Assembly (NCBI RefSeq): GCF_000313755.1
Contig: NZ_AMZB01000096.1
Span: 1 to 44,659, forward strand
Source of the DNA: Pseudomonas nitroreducens TX1
GTDB lineage: Bacteria > Pseudomonadota > Gammaproteobacteria > Pseudomonadales > Pseudomonadaceae
Length of the DNA stretch: 44,659 nt
Direction of reading: 5' to 3'
The notes beneath the pieces are model-generated. The model worked only from the letters and a program-made list of their open reading frames with translations, was not told the DNA's origin and searched no databases. Below are positions 1 to 7,538 of this stretch, piece by piece (positions within the stretch are counted from its first letter, which is position 1; the number at the start of each line of letters is the position of its first letter). Both the position numbers and the translations under genes were made by a program.

Positions 1-54
1 GCAGAAGAAGACAGTTGCTCCTACGCAGAGCCGGGGCGTAGCGGATAGGCTGAC

Positions 55-1206
55 TCAGCCGCGCAACCACTCCGCCAGCCGGCCCATCATTTCATCGCAC
101 TTGGCCAACTGCTCCAGGCTGACGAACTCGTCCGGCTTGTGGCCCTGGTCCATGCTGCCCGGGCCGCAGACCACGGTGGGGATGCCGGCCTGGTGGAACA
201 GCCCGCCCTCGGTGCCGTAGGCCACGGTGGTGAAATCCCGCGAGCCGCTGAGTAGAGCGATCAGCTCGGCGGCCTGGGCCTGCTGGTCGGTCACCAGCGC
301 TGGATAGGCGGAAATCTCGCTGAAGCGGATATCCGTCTCGGCCTTCACCGCGCGCATCTTCGGCAGCAGCTCGGCCTCGGCGAAGGCGCGCAGGTCATCG
401 GCGACCTGTTGCGGATCGTCGCTGGGCAGCGCGCGCACCTCGAAATCGAACTGGCACTCGGCGGGCACGATGTTCAGCGCGCGACCGCCGCTGATCACGC
501 CGGTTTGCACGGTGGAATAGGGCGGGTCGAAGCGCGGGTCATGGCGCTCGGGCGCGGCGAGGCGGGTGCCGATCTCGCCGAGGCGGCCGATCAGCTTCGC
601 CGCGTATTCGATGGCGTTCACGCCCTGCGGCGCATAGGCCGAGTGGCACGGCGCGCCGTGCACCTGGCAACGCATGGCGAGCTTGCCCTTGTGGCCGAGC
701 ACCGGCTTGAGTTCGGTGGGCTCGCCGATGATGCAGAGCATCGGCTTGTGCTCTCGGTGCTCCAGCGCGGCGAGCAGCGAGCGCACGCCCAGGCAGCCGA
801 CTTCCTCGTCGTAGGAGAAGGCCAGGTGCACCGGCAGGCGCAGCGGCTGAGCGAGGAACACGGGTACCGCCGCCAGCACACAGGCGATGTAGCCCTTCAT
901 GTCCGCGGTGCCGCGCCCGTAGAGGCGGCCGTCGCGCTCGGTCAGTTCGAACGGCGGGACCGTCCACGGCTGGCCATCGGTCGGCACCACGTCGGTGTGG
1001 CCGGACAGGCACACGCCGCCGCGGTCCTGCGGGCCCAGCGTGGCGTAGAGGTTGGCCTTGCCGCCTTCGGCATCGTGGAACAGCTCGCAGGCAATGCCAA
1101 AGCCTGCGAGGTAGTCGCGGATGTAGTGGATCAGCGCCAGGTTGGAGTGGCGGCTGACGGTGTCGAAGGCGATCAGGTCGGCGAGGATGTCACGGCTGGA
1201 AGGCAT
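55..1206 (-). CDS. argE: ArgE-type M20 deacylase (acetylornithine deacetylase family)
   Basis: Zinc-dependent M20 amidohydrolase of the ArgE/DapE type, expected to release an acyl group from an N-acyl amino acid in the cytoplasm. Seen: the metal-site stretch SGHTDVVP, GRGTADMKG, the catalytic DEEVG, IIGEPTE and a C-terminal GPGSMDQGHKPDEFV. From the ATG at 1206 it is 383 residues, the usual ArgE length. That ATG has an AGGA Shine-Dalgarno; the upstream TTG (1239) and ATG (1221) have poorer support. It is the last gene of a minus-strand cassette (FMO, RidA, DUF1028), separated from DUF1028 by a REPIN. That context, away from any arginine genes, suggests a catabolic deacylase acting on another N-acyl substrate rather than the biosynthetic enzyme. 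The family is certain, the substrate is not. Confidence 0.85.
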   Translation of the reverse strand: MPSSRDILADLIAFDTVSRHSNLALIHYIRDYLAGFGIACELFHDAEGGKANLYATLGPQDRGGVCLSGHTDVVPTDGQPWTVPPFELTERDGRLYGRGTADMKGYIACVLAAVPVFLAQPLRLPVHLAFSYDEEVGCLGVRSLLAALEHREHKPMLCIIGEPTELKPVLGHKGKLAMRCQVHGAPCHSAYAPQGVNAIEYAAKLIGRLGEIGTRLAAPERHDPRFDPPYSTVQTGVISGGRALNIVPAECQFDFEVRALPSDDPQQVADDLRAFAEAELLPKMRAVKAETDIRFSEISAYPALVTDQQAQAAELIALLSGSRDFTTVAYGTEGGLFHQAGIPTVVCGPGSMDQGHKPDEFVSLEQLAKCDEMMGRLAEWLRG

Positions 1207-1266
1207 GGTCGGGTCCTGCATTGGGGCTTTCTTTGTCAATGCGCGGTTTCGGTGTTTGGGTGAATA

Positions 1267-1396
1267 CCCTCTCCCCAGCCCTGGCTGCGCGCCCCGCTCC
1301 GAAGGGAGAGGGGGCTGGCCGTGCCGGCTGACAGCATGGGTTCATCCTGCGACGGATGGTTCCCTCTCCCTTCAGGGAGAGGGTTAGGGAGAGGGG
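1267..1396. repeat. REPIN-like element, copy 1 (CCCTCTCCC/GGGAGAGGG)
   Basis: Two stem-loops, each built from CCCTCTCCC and GGGAGAGGG arms, face each other around a spacer of about 50 bases that contains GTGCCGGCTGACA. The right half (1362-1396) ends GGGTTAGGGAGAGGGG. The same architecture recurs at 10082-10199, 19321-19441 and 37886-38050, with a solo half at 7938-7972. It lies between the DUF1028 stop and the argE-type start, inside a presumed operon. Confidence 0.85.
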
Positions 1397-1418
1397 CTCT
1401 CGCAGGTCAGGCATTGCG

Positions 1419-2093
1419 TCACTCGTCCCCCGGCACACCGTAGCTCGGCGCCTTGGTCGGGTCGAGGGCGCGCACGAGGTAGTCCTCCAGCTGCGGCTTG
1501 TAGGCCACCCAGAGTTTCTCCAGCTCATCGATGGGCGCTTCGTCCGCCCAGTCCACGCGCAGGTCGACGATCGGCCAGACCAGGTCGCCGACCACCTTCA
1601 GCGCGGCCGAATGCACCGGGCCGGCTTCGCCACCGGCGGCCATCGCCGCCTGCATCGCCGCCAGCAGGCGCTCGGCCAGGCAGCCGTTGGCGCTTTCGAA
1701 GGCCTGGGTCATGGCCTCGATCACCGCAGTGGAAGACAGCAGATTGCCTGCCGCCACGCAGTTCTCCCCGGCCACGGCGTTGTGCACGCCCAGCGCCTCG
1801 CTGCCGGTGAACAGCGCGACCTTGCCGTGCTGGTCGATCACCGTCACCTGGCGGTACTGGCTGTAGCCGTTGCTGGAGAGCGCCTGGTCCAGCGCCGCGC
1901 CTGGCTCCAGGCCGGCTTCGAGCCGGTCGAGGATCTGCGGGCCGAGGGCCGGCAGGGTGATGTTCTGCGTGGCCACCGCGCCGACGCCGGCGCGTACCCA
2001 GGGGCAGCGGGCGCCCACGGCGATGCTCGAGGAGCTGATGGCGATACCCAGTTGTCCGGTTTCGGCGCAGCGGCCGACGATGGAAAAGGTCAT
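1419..2093 (-). CDS. DUF1028 family protein (Ntn-hydrolase-like)
   Basis: A 224-residue protein of the DUF1028 family. Seen: the family N-terminus MTFSIVGR, then GQLGIAISS and GVGAVATQN, and HNAVAGENCVAAGNLL in the middle. The family is uncharacterised; I recall structural links to the Ntn-hydrolase fold. If so, Thr2, exposed after removal of the initiator Met, is a candidate nucleophile (inference). The ATG at 2093 has a strong AAGGAG site. It follows ridA after a 190-base gap holding a hairpin and a nested palindrome, and precedes the ArgE-type deacylase. Context suggests hydrolysis of an amide or lactam in a nitrogen-compound pathway. Confidence 0.85.
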   Translation of the reverse strand: MTFSIVGRCAETGQLGIAISSSSIAVGARCPWVRAGVGAVATQNITLPALGPQILDRLEAGLEPGAALDQALSSNGYSQYRQVTVIDQHGKVALFTGSEALGVHNAVAGENCVAAGNLLSSTAVIEAMTQAFESANGCLAERLLAAMQAAMAAGGEAGPVHSAALKVVGDLVWPIVDLRVDWADEAPIDELEKLWVAYKPQLEDYLVRALDPTKAPSYGVPGDE

Positions 2094-2116
2094 GGTGGCT
2101 CCTTGCTTGTTCTACT

Positions 2117-2157
2117 AGCTAAAACGACAAAGGGCGATGCGGAAAATCCGCATCGCC
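2117..2157 (-). terminator. Stem-loop after ridA (terminator or attenuator)
   Basis: A perfect 11-bp stem (2133-2143 with 2147-2157) closed by a 3-base loop. On the minus strand the stem is followed by CCTTTGTCGTTTT, a moderately U-rich tract. It sits between ridA and DUF1028, so it could end or damp the ridA transcript. Confidence 0.5.
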
Positions 2158-2165
2158 TGCACGCT

Positions 2166-2288
2166 TGAAAGCGTCACGAGCGACGGCCAGGCAAGGCGGG
2201 GTGGGGCGAGAAAAGCGGAGTTTGCTGTAGCAAATGAGCATTTTCTCGACCGGCCCCAACGCAGCCTGGTCTAGCGCAGTAGCTTTCA
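2166..2288. repeat. Nested palindromic intergenic element
   Basis: Several concentric inverted arms: TGAAAGC/GCTTTCA (2166-2172, 2282-2288), CCAGGC/GCCTGG (2187-2192, 2264-2269), CGAGAAAA/TTTTCTCG (2207-2214, 2241-2248) and an inner TTTGCT/AGCAAA (2221-2226, 2229-2234). The outer right arm contains the ridA stop codon. It resembles dispersed Pseudomonas intergenic repeats; I see no second copy in this window. Confidence 0.55.
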
Positions 2289-2696
2289 GTCCGGAATGAC
2301 CGCGATGACGTCGATTTCCATCAACCACTGCGGCTGGCCGAGGGCCGAGACCACCAGGCCGGTGGAGATCGGGAACACGCCCTTCAGCCACTTGCCCACT
2401 TCCTGGTACACCGGCTCGCGGTAGCGCGGGTCGATCAGGTAGGTGGTGGTCTTGACGATGTGCGACAGGTCGCTGCCGGCTTCTTCCAGCAGTTGCTTGA
2501 CGTTTTTCATCGCCTGTTCGGCCTGGGCACGCGGGTCACCGAGGCCCACCAGGTTGCCTTCGAAGTCGGTGCCGACCTGGCCGCGTACGTACACGGTGTT
2601 GCCGGCGCGCACGGCCTGGCAGAGGTCGTTGTCCAGGGTCTGGTTCGGGTAGGTGTCCTTGGTGTTGAACATGCGGATGCGAGTGTGGGTAGGCAT
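2286..2696 (-). CDS. RidA family protein (Rid/YjgF/UK114)
   Basis: A 136-residue Rid-family protein. Members hydrolyse reactive enamine/imine intermediates or act in ring-cleavage and amine pathways. Seen: the start region with QAVRAGNTVYVRGQVG, then DPRAQAEQAMKNVKQLLEEAG, SHIVKTTTYLIDPRYREPVY and a C-terminal ISTGLVVSALGQPQWLMEIDVIAVI that matches the family ending, except that a Gln-Pro occupies the usual P/E-x-L region. It starts 4 bases after the FMO stop, so it is cotranscribed. It probably clears an imine or enamine made by the monooxygenase (inference). It is not necessarily the housekeeping RidA. Confidence 0.88.
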   Translation of the reverse strand: MPTHTRIRMFNTKDTYPNQTLDNDLCQAVRAGNTVYVRGQVGTDFEGNLVGLGDPRAQAEQAMKNVKQLLEEAGSDLSHIVKTTTYLIDPRYREPVYQEVGKWLKGVFPISTGLVVSALGQPQWLMEIDVIAVIPD

Positions 2697-2699
2697 CTC

Positions 2700-4028
2700 T
2701 TACTCCCAGGAAGCGGCTTTTTGTACGGAGGCCTCGCGCTGCGAAGCGTCCCGGTATTCGACATAACGGCGTTGGGTGGCGATGTGGCCGGCCACGTGCT
2801 TGGCGTCGTGCCACACGCCCCAGATGAACGAGGAACCACGGCGCGACAGCCACGGCAGGCCGACGAAGTACACGCCTGGCTCGCGGGACACGCCGCGCTG
2901 GTGCTTGGGCTTGCCCTTGTCGTCGAAGGCGTCCACCTGCAGCCAGTTGAAGTCCACGGCGTAGCCGGTGGCCCAGATGATCGAGGTGATGCCGGCCTCG
3001 GCCAGGTCCAGCTGCAGGATCGGGTTGCGGATGCACTCGGCGTCCGGGTAGACCTTGCGCGCTTCCGGCTCCAGCGGCAGGTCGAGGCCGTTGCGCTCGA
3101 TGTAGGCGTCTGCGGCGTCCAGCAGGCCGAGGTAGTTGTCGTCGCCGGCTTTCAGGTTGGCCACCAGGTCGTCCTGGAAGGTCACCTTGCCGCCTTCGAA
3201 GGACTGGGTCAGGCCGGTCAGGGTGATGCCCTCGTTGGCCAGACGGCGGAAGTCGATGGTCTCGCCGCCACGGGCACCGCTCACGGCGATGGTCACGTGC
3301 TCGCGGCCCGGCTGCACTTCCTCGGCGTCCCACAGGCCGAGCACGCCCAGCCACCAGACAAAGTCGCGGTTGCGGTAGGAGCGCGGCGGACGGTCATGGG
3401 CGCCCACGGAGAGGTAGGTCTTCTTGCCGGCTCGGTTCAGCTCGTCGGCGATCTGCACGCCGGAGGAGCCGGCACCGATCACCAGCACGGCGCCCTCGGG
3501 CAGCTGCTGCGGGTTGAAGTACTTGGCCGAGTGGATCTGGTAGAGACCCTCGTTCTTCGGTGCGATGGCCGGGATCACCGGGCGCTGGAACGGGCCGGTG
3601 GCGGAAACGATGCGCAGGGCCTGGAGGGTGCCCTCGGAAGTTTCCACGCTGAAGCCGGGGCGGCCTTCGTTGCGGGTGACCTTCTTCACTTCTACACCGG
3701 TGCGGATCGGCGCGTTGAACTGCTTGGCGTAGGCGACGAAGTAGTCGGCGACCTGCTCCTTGTGCGGGAAGTCGTCCGGGCCGACCGGGAATTCCATGTT
3801 CGGGAAGCGGTCATGCCAGGCCGGGCCGTTGGCGACCAGCGAGTCCCAACGCCCGGTGCGCCAGGCTTCGGCGATGCGGCTCTTTTCCAGCACGATGTGC
3901 GGCACGCCCTGCTGGGTCAGGTGCTCGCTCATGGCGACGCCGGCTTGTCCGGCGCCAACGACCAGCGTGTCGATTTCCAGGTTATCAAGCGACTTCTTGC
4001 CGAAGGCGCCTGGATTCAGGTCGGTCAT
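2700..4028 (-). CDS. Flavin-containing monooxygenase-like NAD(P)/FAD oxidoreductase
   Basis: A 442-residue class-B flavoprotein monooxygenase-like enzyme (CzcO/YhhX-type annotation is common). Seen: the FAD dinucleotide fold VVGAGQAGVAMSEHL near residue 20, the WRTGRWDSL and FPHKEQVADYF stretches, the NADPH fold VLVIGAGSSGVQIADEL near residue 180, and IIWATGYAVDFNWL towards the C-terminus. I chose the ATG at 4028, with an AGGA site, over an upstream in-frame start that adds a basic, low-complexity leader. It is first in the FMO-ridA-DUF1028-argE-like unit. It may oxygenate an amine or N-substituted compound; the substrate cannot be read from sequence. Confidence 0.85.
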   Translation of the reverse strand: MTDLNPGAFGKKSLDNLEIDTLVVGAGQAGVAMSEHLTQQGVPHIVLEKSRIAEAWRTGRWDSLVANGPAWHDRFPNMEFPVGPDDFPHKEQVADYFVAYAKQFNAPIRTGVEVKKVTRNEGRPGFSVETSEGTLQALRIVSATGPFQRPVIPAIAPKNEGLYQIHSAKYFNPQQLPEGAVLVIGAGSSGVQIADELNRAGKKTYLSVGAHDRPPRSYRNRDFVWWLGVLGLWDAEEVQPGREHVTIAVSGARGGETIDFRRLANEGITLTGLTQSFEGGKVTFQDDLVANLKAGDDNYLGLLDAADAYIERNGLDLPLEPEARKVYPDAECIRNPILQLDLAEAGITSIIWATGYAVDFNWLQVDAFDDKGKPKHQRGVSREPGVYFVGLPWLSRRGSSFIWGVWHDAKHVAGHIATQRRYVEYRDASQREASVQKAASWE

Positions 4029-4107
4029 GGCTTGCTTCCTCAGACTCTGATCACGTTTGTTCTTGTTGCGGCTGCGGTGAGCTGTTGGCCGCATTCTGTT
4101 CAGAGGC

Positions 4108-4185
4108 TGGGAATAGCGAAATTATGTTTTTTGTAGTCGCAGGCTAGGGAAAAGCTGCACCCACGCAAACCCCGCGGCCCGCGGG
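4108..4185 (-). promoter_or_regulatory. Candidate promoter region of the FMO cassette
   Basis: Upstream of the FMO start the base composition turns AT-rich. On the minus strand CATAAT (4121-4126 on plus) is a 5/6 match to a -10 box, with no good -35. Just upstream is a CCCGCG-GCC-CGCGGG palindrome (4171-4185) that could be a regulator site. The assignment is weak. Confidence 0.3.
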
Positions 4186-4221
4186 CTGCAGCGGTGGGGG
4201 TATAGGATTTTTGGTGGCTGG

Positions 4222-4251
4222 GGCGATAAATTGAATAGGTAAAAAATCGCC
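4222..4251 (-). terminator. Weak stem-loop after the NYN gene
   Basis: GGCGAT and ATCGCC arms (6 bp) enclose an 18-base AT-rich loop containing a run of six T on the minus strand. It lies directly after the NYN-gene stop and could contribute to termination. Confidence 0.3.
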
Positions 4252-4264
4252 TTCCGACTGTGCT

Positions 4265-4954
4265 CTACCAATACTCCGGCTTACAGGCAGGCTTCTTGCG
4301 GGTTGGAACCCGTGACGGGAATTGGTGGGCGCTCAGCTCTTCGAAGGTAATCAGACGGCGGGTCCAGTGGGCGCATTCCAGCAAGGAGCCCGGAGGTTCG
4401 CGCCTGATGCCCTCGCGGTGGGGCAATATCACGCCGATCTGCAATCTCGGGAAGTCCTCGCGCAGTGCTCTCAGCGCTGGCGCCATGTCCGTATCTGCCG
4501 AAACCAGCACTATCTGATCGATCCGATCTTCCACGGGGGCATTGCCCTGCTTGTTGGCGAGCCGATACATGCTGATGGCGAGATGTACATCGGTTTCCTT
4601 TTCCTCCAACTGCCAGATATCGACCTGATCAGATCTGGAAGCAGGCGTTCGCTTGTCGACGAAGCGGGGAGCCCGGCCGGGCTCCAGGCGATGCCGCCCG
4701 AAATGGACCTCTACGCCCTGCGCCTTGAGCGCTCTTATGTAGGTGTCCTGGGCTTGTTTGGAGAGCACCCCGCGCGAGGCGAGGTCTGGCTTCACGCCAG
4801 CGGTGTAGTAACTGATGGATGCTATCTGAGACTCTGGCTGTTGCACGTGCAGGACGTGCTGAAGTAACGATGGAAGGTCCAGCCATTTGAACGGCGTTCC
4901 GGCCAGCAGGCCGTAGAAGAGGTTATATCCGTCGACGAAGAAGGCGGTGCGCAC
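4265..4954 (-). CDS. NYN domain protein (PIN-like putative RNase)
   Basis: About 229 residues from a GTG at 4954. NYN domains are PIN-like, metal-dependent nucleases. Seen: FFVDGYNLFYGLL at the N-terminus, with the conserved Asp and Asn, then KRTPASRSDQVDIWQLEEKETDVHLAISMYRLA and IVLVSADTDMAPALRALRE with further acidic residues. I prefer the GTG at 4954 (GGAAAG site just upstream) because the alternative GTG at 5032 would place a perfect 30-base palindrome inside the coding region. The promoter at 5060-5089 would give a leader carrying that palindrome. The RNA target is unknown. A second, unrelated NYN gene lies at 11217-12023. Confidence 0.75.
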   Translation of the reverse strand: MRTAFFVDGYNLFYGLLAGTPFKWLDLPSLLQHVLHVQQPESQIASISYYTAGVKPDLASRGVLSKQAQDTYIRALKAQGVEVHFGRHRLEPGRAPRFVDKRTPASRSDQVDIWQLEEKETDVHLAISMYRLANKQGNAPVEDRIDQIVLVSADTDMAPALRALREDFPRLQIGVILPHREGIRREPPGSLLECAHWTRRLITFEELSAHQFPSRVPTRKKPACKPEYW

Positions 4955-4975
4955 GACTTTCCAATCCCTAGAAGC

Positions 4976-5005
4976 GAAGAAACCGGCCAGTTGGCCGGTT
5001 TCTTC
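4976..5005. terminator. Perfect 14-bp stem-loop upstream of the NYN gene
   Basis: Arms GAAGAAACCGGCCA (4976-4989) and its exact complement (4992-5005) with a 2-base loop. On the minus strand the stem ends GGTTTCTTC. It may terminate bauR transcription, but it also lies between the predicted NYN promoter and the NYN start, so it would be in that gene's 5' leader. Confidence 0.6.
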
Positions 5006-5059
5006 ACCCCAACGGCCAGCGAACTGAATCACTGCGTACGGGGTTGAGTCGTAAAGAAG

Positions 5060-5089
5060 ATGCTAGGGAAGCAGTGGTGGGGCTGTCAA
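5060..5089 (-). promoter_or_regulatory. Sigma70-type promoter for the NYN gene
   Basis: On the minus strand a perfect TTGACA (-35; plus 5084-5089) is followed after 18 bases by TAGCAT (-10; plus 5060-5065, 4/6). Transcription would start near 5053, about 100 bases before the GTG at 4954 and upstream of the palindrome at 4976-5005. Confidence 0.55.
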
Positions 5090-5117
5090 TCGGACGGGAT
5101 CGACAAAAAACGCCCGA

Positions 5118-6038
5118 TCAGCGGCTTTCCGCCACCGCCTCGATGAACCGCTCCAGCACCAGGTTCGGCCGGCGACCCTTGCGGGTCACTACGGTAAGCG
5201 GGATGTCGTAGTGGAAGCGCTCCGGCCGCAGTGCGCGCAGGCGGCCCTGGGCGACCCAGTCGGCGGCGTAGTGGTCGGGCAGGTAGCCGATATAGCTGCC
5301 GGTGAGAATCAGGAAGGCCATGCCCTCGCGGTCGGAGGCGGTGGCGCTGCCCGACAGCTCCTGGTGCCGCTCCTGCGCCTCGGCGGGGATGCGGTAGCTC
5401 GGCGCCACCGCGTCGCAGGCGTGGATTTCTTCCACCGTGATGCTCGCGTCGTCGCGCTCGAACAGCGGGTGCTCCTGGCTGCAGAACAGCAGCGAGCGTT
5501 CTTCATAAAGGGCGGAATACTCCAGTCCCGACAGCGGGCTGATGAGCGGCACCACCCCGACATGCAACCGTCCGTCGAGAACTCCCAGCTCGATCTCGTT
5601 GGGCGTGGTCATGCCGATGTTGATCCGCACGCCCGGCCCGCTGGCCTTCAGCGCGCGCAGGGCGTGGGTGATGCGCATCTGCGGCAGGGTCACCAGGTTG
5701 TTGATGATGCCGATGTTCAGCTCGCCGCGCAGGTGCTGGTGCAGCTCGTTGACCTCGGCGCGGAAACCCTCCAGCGCCGCCAGCAGCGACTGGGTCGCGC
5801 GGTATACCTCGCGGCCCTCGTCGGTCAGCGCAAAGCCCGCCCTGCCGCGCTGGCACAGGCGCATCCCCAGGCGCTTTTCCAGGTCGCCCATGTGCAGGCT
5901 GATCGCCGAGCGGCTGATGCCCAGCGTGCTCTCGGCGGCCGAGAAGCTGCCGCACTCGACTATGGTTTTGAAAATGCGCAGCAGGCGGATCTCGAAGTCG
6001 CTGACCTGGCCCAGGGAAGGTGCGCGGGGTTTCGCCAT
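5118..6038 (-). CDS. bauR: LysR-type regulator BauR of beta-alanine catabolism
   Basis: A 306-residue LysR activator. Seen: an N-terminal winged HTH (EIRLLRIFKTIVECGSFSAA, then GISRSAISLHMGDLEKRLG) and a periplasmic-binding-like effector domain ending RPNLVLERFIEAV. It is divergent from bauA across a 153-base gap with inverted repeats, the usual arrangement for a LysR regulator and its target. In PAO1 the PA0133 product activates bau genes in response to beta-alanine (known for the family). A T6 run follows the stop codon on the minus strand, but the preceding stem is weak. Confidence 0.85.
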   Translation of the reverse strand: MAKPRAPSLGQVSDFEIRLLRIFKTIVECGSFSAAESTLGISRSAISLHMGDLEKRLGMRLCQRGRAGFALTDEGREVYRATQSLLAALEGFRAEVNELHQHLRGELNIGIINNLVTLPQMRITHALRALKASGPGVRINIGMTTPNEIELGVLDGRLHVGVVPLISPLSGLEYSALYEERSLLFCSQEHPLFERDDASITVEEIHACDAVAPSYRIPAEAQERHQELSGSATASDREGMAFLILTGSYIGYLPDHYAADWVAQGRLRALRPERFHYDIPLTVVTRKGRRPNLVLERFIEAVAESR

Positions 6039-6041
6039 TTT

Positions 6042-6097
6042 AGTTTTACCAATCCGAAACTGAACGTAAGAAGAATAAGCTTTAACTCACGTTTAGT
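6042..6097. promoter_or_regulatory. Candidate BauR operators between bauR and bauA
   Basis: Two overlapping inverted repeats: AGTTT/AAACT (6042-6046, 6057-6061), spaced like a LysR T-N11-A box, and ACTGAACGT/ACGTTTAGT (6059-6067, 6089-6097), one mismatch over 9 bp. They sit next to the bauR start and upstream of bauA, in the most AT-rich part of the gap. Confidence 0.5.
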
Positions 6098-6191
6098 CAG
6101 GCCCACTCTTAGTCCACAAGAGCAGCTCCCATCGCCCCTTAGAACGATGCGGCCTGCGCGCCCAACAAGACTGTCGTCGAGGACAAGCTCC

Positions 6192-7538
6192 ATGAACCAG
6201 CACGTGAACGTCACCCCGTCGGTGGCCAGCGAACTGAACCTGAAGGCCCACTGGATGCCGTTCAGCGCCAACCGCAACTTCCACAAGGACCCGCGCATCA
6301 TCGTCGCCGCCGAAGGCAGCTGGCTGACGGACGACAAGGGCCGCAAGATCTACGACAGCCTCTCGGGCCTGTGGACCTGCGGCGCCGGCCACTCGCGCAA
6401 GGAAATCGCCGACGCGGTCGCCAGGCAGCTGACCACCCTCGACTACTCCCCGGCCTTCCAGTACGGCCATCCGCTGTCCTTCAAGCTGGCCGAGAAGATC
6501 ACCCAGCTGACCCCGGCCGGCCTCGACCACGTGTTCTTCACTGGTTCGGGCTCCGAGTGTGCCGACACCTCGATCAAGATGGCCCGTGCCTACTGGCGCC
6601 TGAAAGGCCAGGCGCAGAAGACCAAGCTGATCGGCCGCGCCCGTGGCTACCACGGTGTGAACGTCGCCGGCACCGCCCTGGGCGGCATCGGTGGCAACCG
6701 CAAGATGTTCGGCCAACTGATGGACGTCGACCACCTGCCGCACACCCTGCAGCCGGGCCTGGCGTTCACCAAGGGCATGGCCGAGACCGGCGGTGTTGAG
6801 CTTGCCAACGAACTGTTGAAGTTGATCGAACTGCATGACGCCTCCAACATCGCCGCCGTCATCGTCGAGCCGATGTCCGGTTCCGCTGGCGTGCTGGTTC
6901 CGCCGAAGGGCTACCTGCAGCGCCTGCGCGAAATCTGCGACCAGCACAACATCCTGCTGATCTTCGACGAAGTGATCACCGCCTTCGGCCGCATGGGCAA
7001 GGCCACCGGCGCCGAGTTCTTCGGCGTGAAGCCGGACATCATGAACGTCGCCAAGCAAGTCACCAATGGCGCCATCCCCATGGGCGCGGTGATCGCCAGC
7101 AGCGAAATCTACGACACCTTCATGGGCCAGAACCTGCCGGAATACGCTGTCGAGTTCGGCCATGGCTACACCTACTCCGCGCACCCGGTCGCCTGCGCCG
7201 CCGGTATCGCCGCGCTGGACCTGCTGGAAAAAGAGAACCTGATCCAGCAGTCGCTGGAACTGGCGCCGTACTTCGAGAAGGCCCTGCACGGCCTGAAAGG
7301 CGCGAAGAACGTCATCGACATCCGCAACTGCGGCCTGGCCGGCGCGATCCAGATCGGCGCCCGCGACGGCGACGCCATCGTGCGTCCGTTCGAAGCCAGC
7401 ATGAAGCTGTGGAAAGAAGGCTTCTACGTACGCTTCGGCGGCGACACCCTGCAGTTCGGCCCGACCTTCAACGCCAAGCCCGAGGACCTGGACCGCCTGT
7501 TCAGCGCCGTGGGCGACGCCCTCAACGGGGTGGCGTAA
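6192..7538 (+). CDS. bauA: Beta-alanine--pyruvate aminotransferase
   Basis: PLP-dependent class III omega-aminotransferase converting beta-alanine and pyruvate to malonate semialdehyde and L-alanine. From the ATG at 6192 (GAGGA site) it is 448 residues, the known BauA length. Seen: Trp61 in GLWTCGAGHSRKE, FFTGSGSECADTS for phosphate binding, GRARGYHGV, LLIFDEVITAFGR with the PLP Asp, and Lys288 in MNVAKQVTNG as the Schiff-base lysine, the position known for this enzyme. A longer open frame runs upstream through bauR on the opposite strand and is not coding. The bauB start codon follows its stop directly. Confidence 0.96.
   Translation: MNQHVNVTPSVASELNLKAHWMPFSANRNFHKDPRIIVAAEGSWLTDDKGRKIYDSLSGLWTCGAGHSRKEIADAVARQLTTLDYSPAFQYGHPLSFKLAEKITQLTPAGLDHVFFTGSGSECADTSIKMARAYWRLKGQAQKTKLIGRARGYHGVNVAGTALGGIGGNRKMFGQLMDVDHLPHTLQPGLAFTKGMAETGGVELANELLKLIELHDASNIAAVIVEPMSGSAGVLVPPKGYLQRLREICDQHNILLIFDEVITAFGRMGKATGAEFFGVKPDIMNVAKQVTNGAIPMGAVIASSEIYDTFMGQNLPEYAVEFGHGYTYSAHPVACAAGIAALDLLEKENLIQQSLELAPYFEKALHGLKGAKNVIDIRNCGLAGAIQIGARDGDAIVRPFEASMKLWKEGFYVRFGGDTLQFGPTFNAKPEDLDRLFSAVGDALNGVA

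Noticed and set aside
2460..4136. A 558-codon plus-strand frame over the FMO gene
   Set aside because: Its Val/Gly/Ala/His-rich product is typical antisense read-through of a GC-rich gene, and the minus frame has clear FMO motifs.
5211..6191. A long plus-strand open frame in front of bauA
   Set aside because: It is the antisense of bauR, in frame with bauA by chance. The ATG at 6192 has a proper Shine-Dalgarno and gives the known BauA length.
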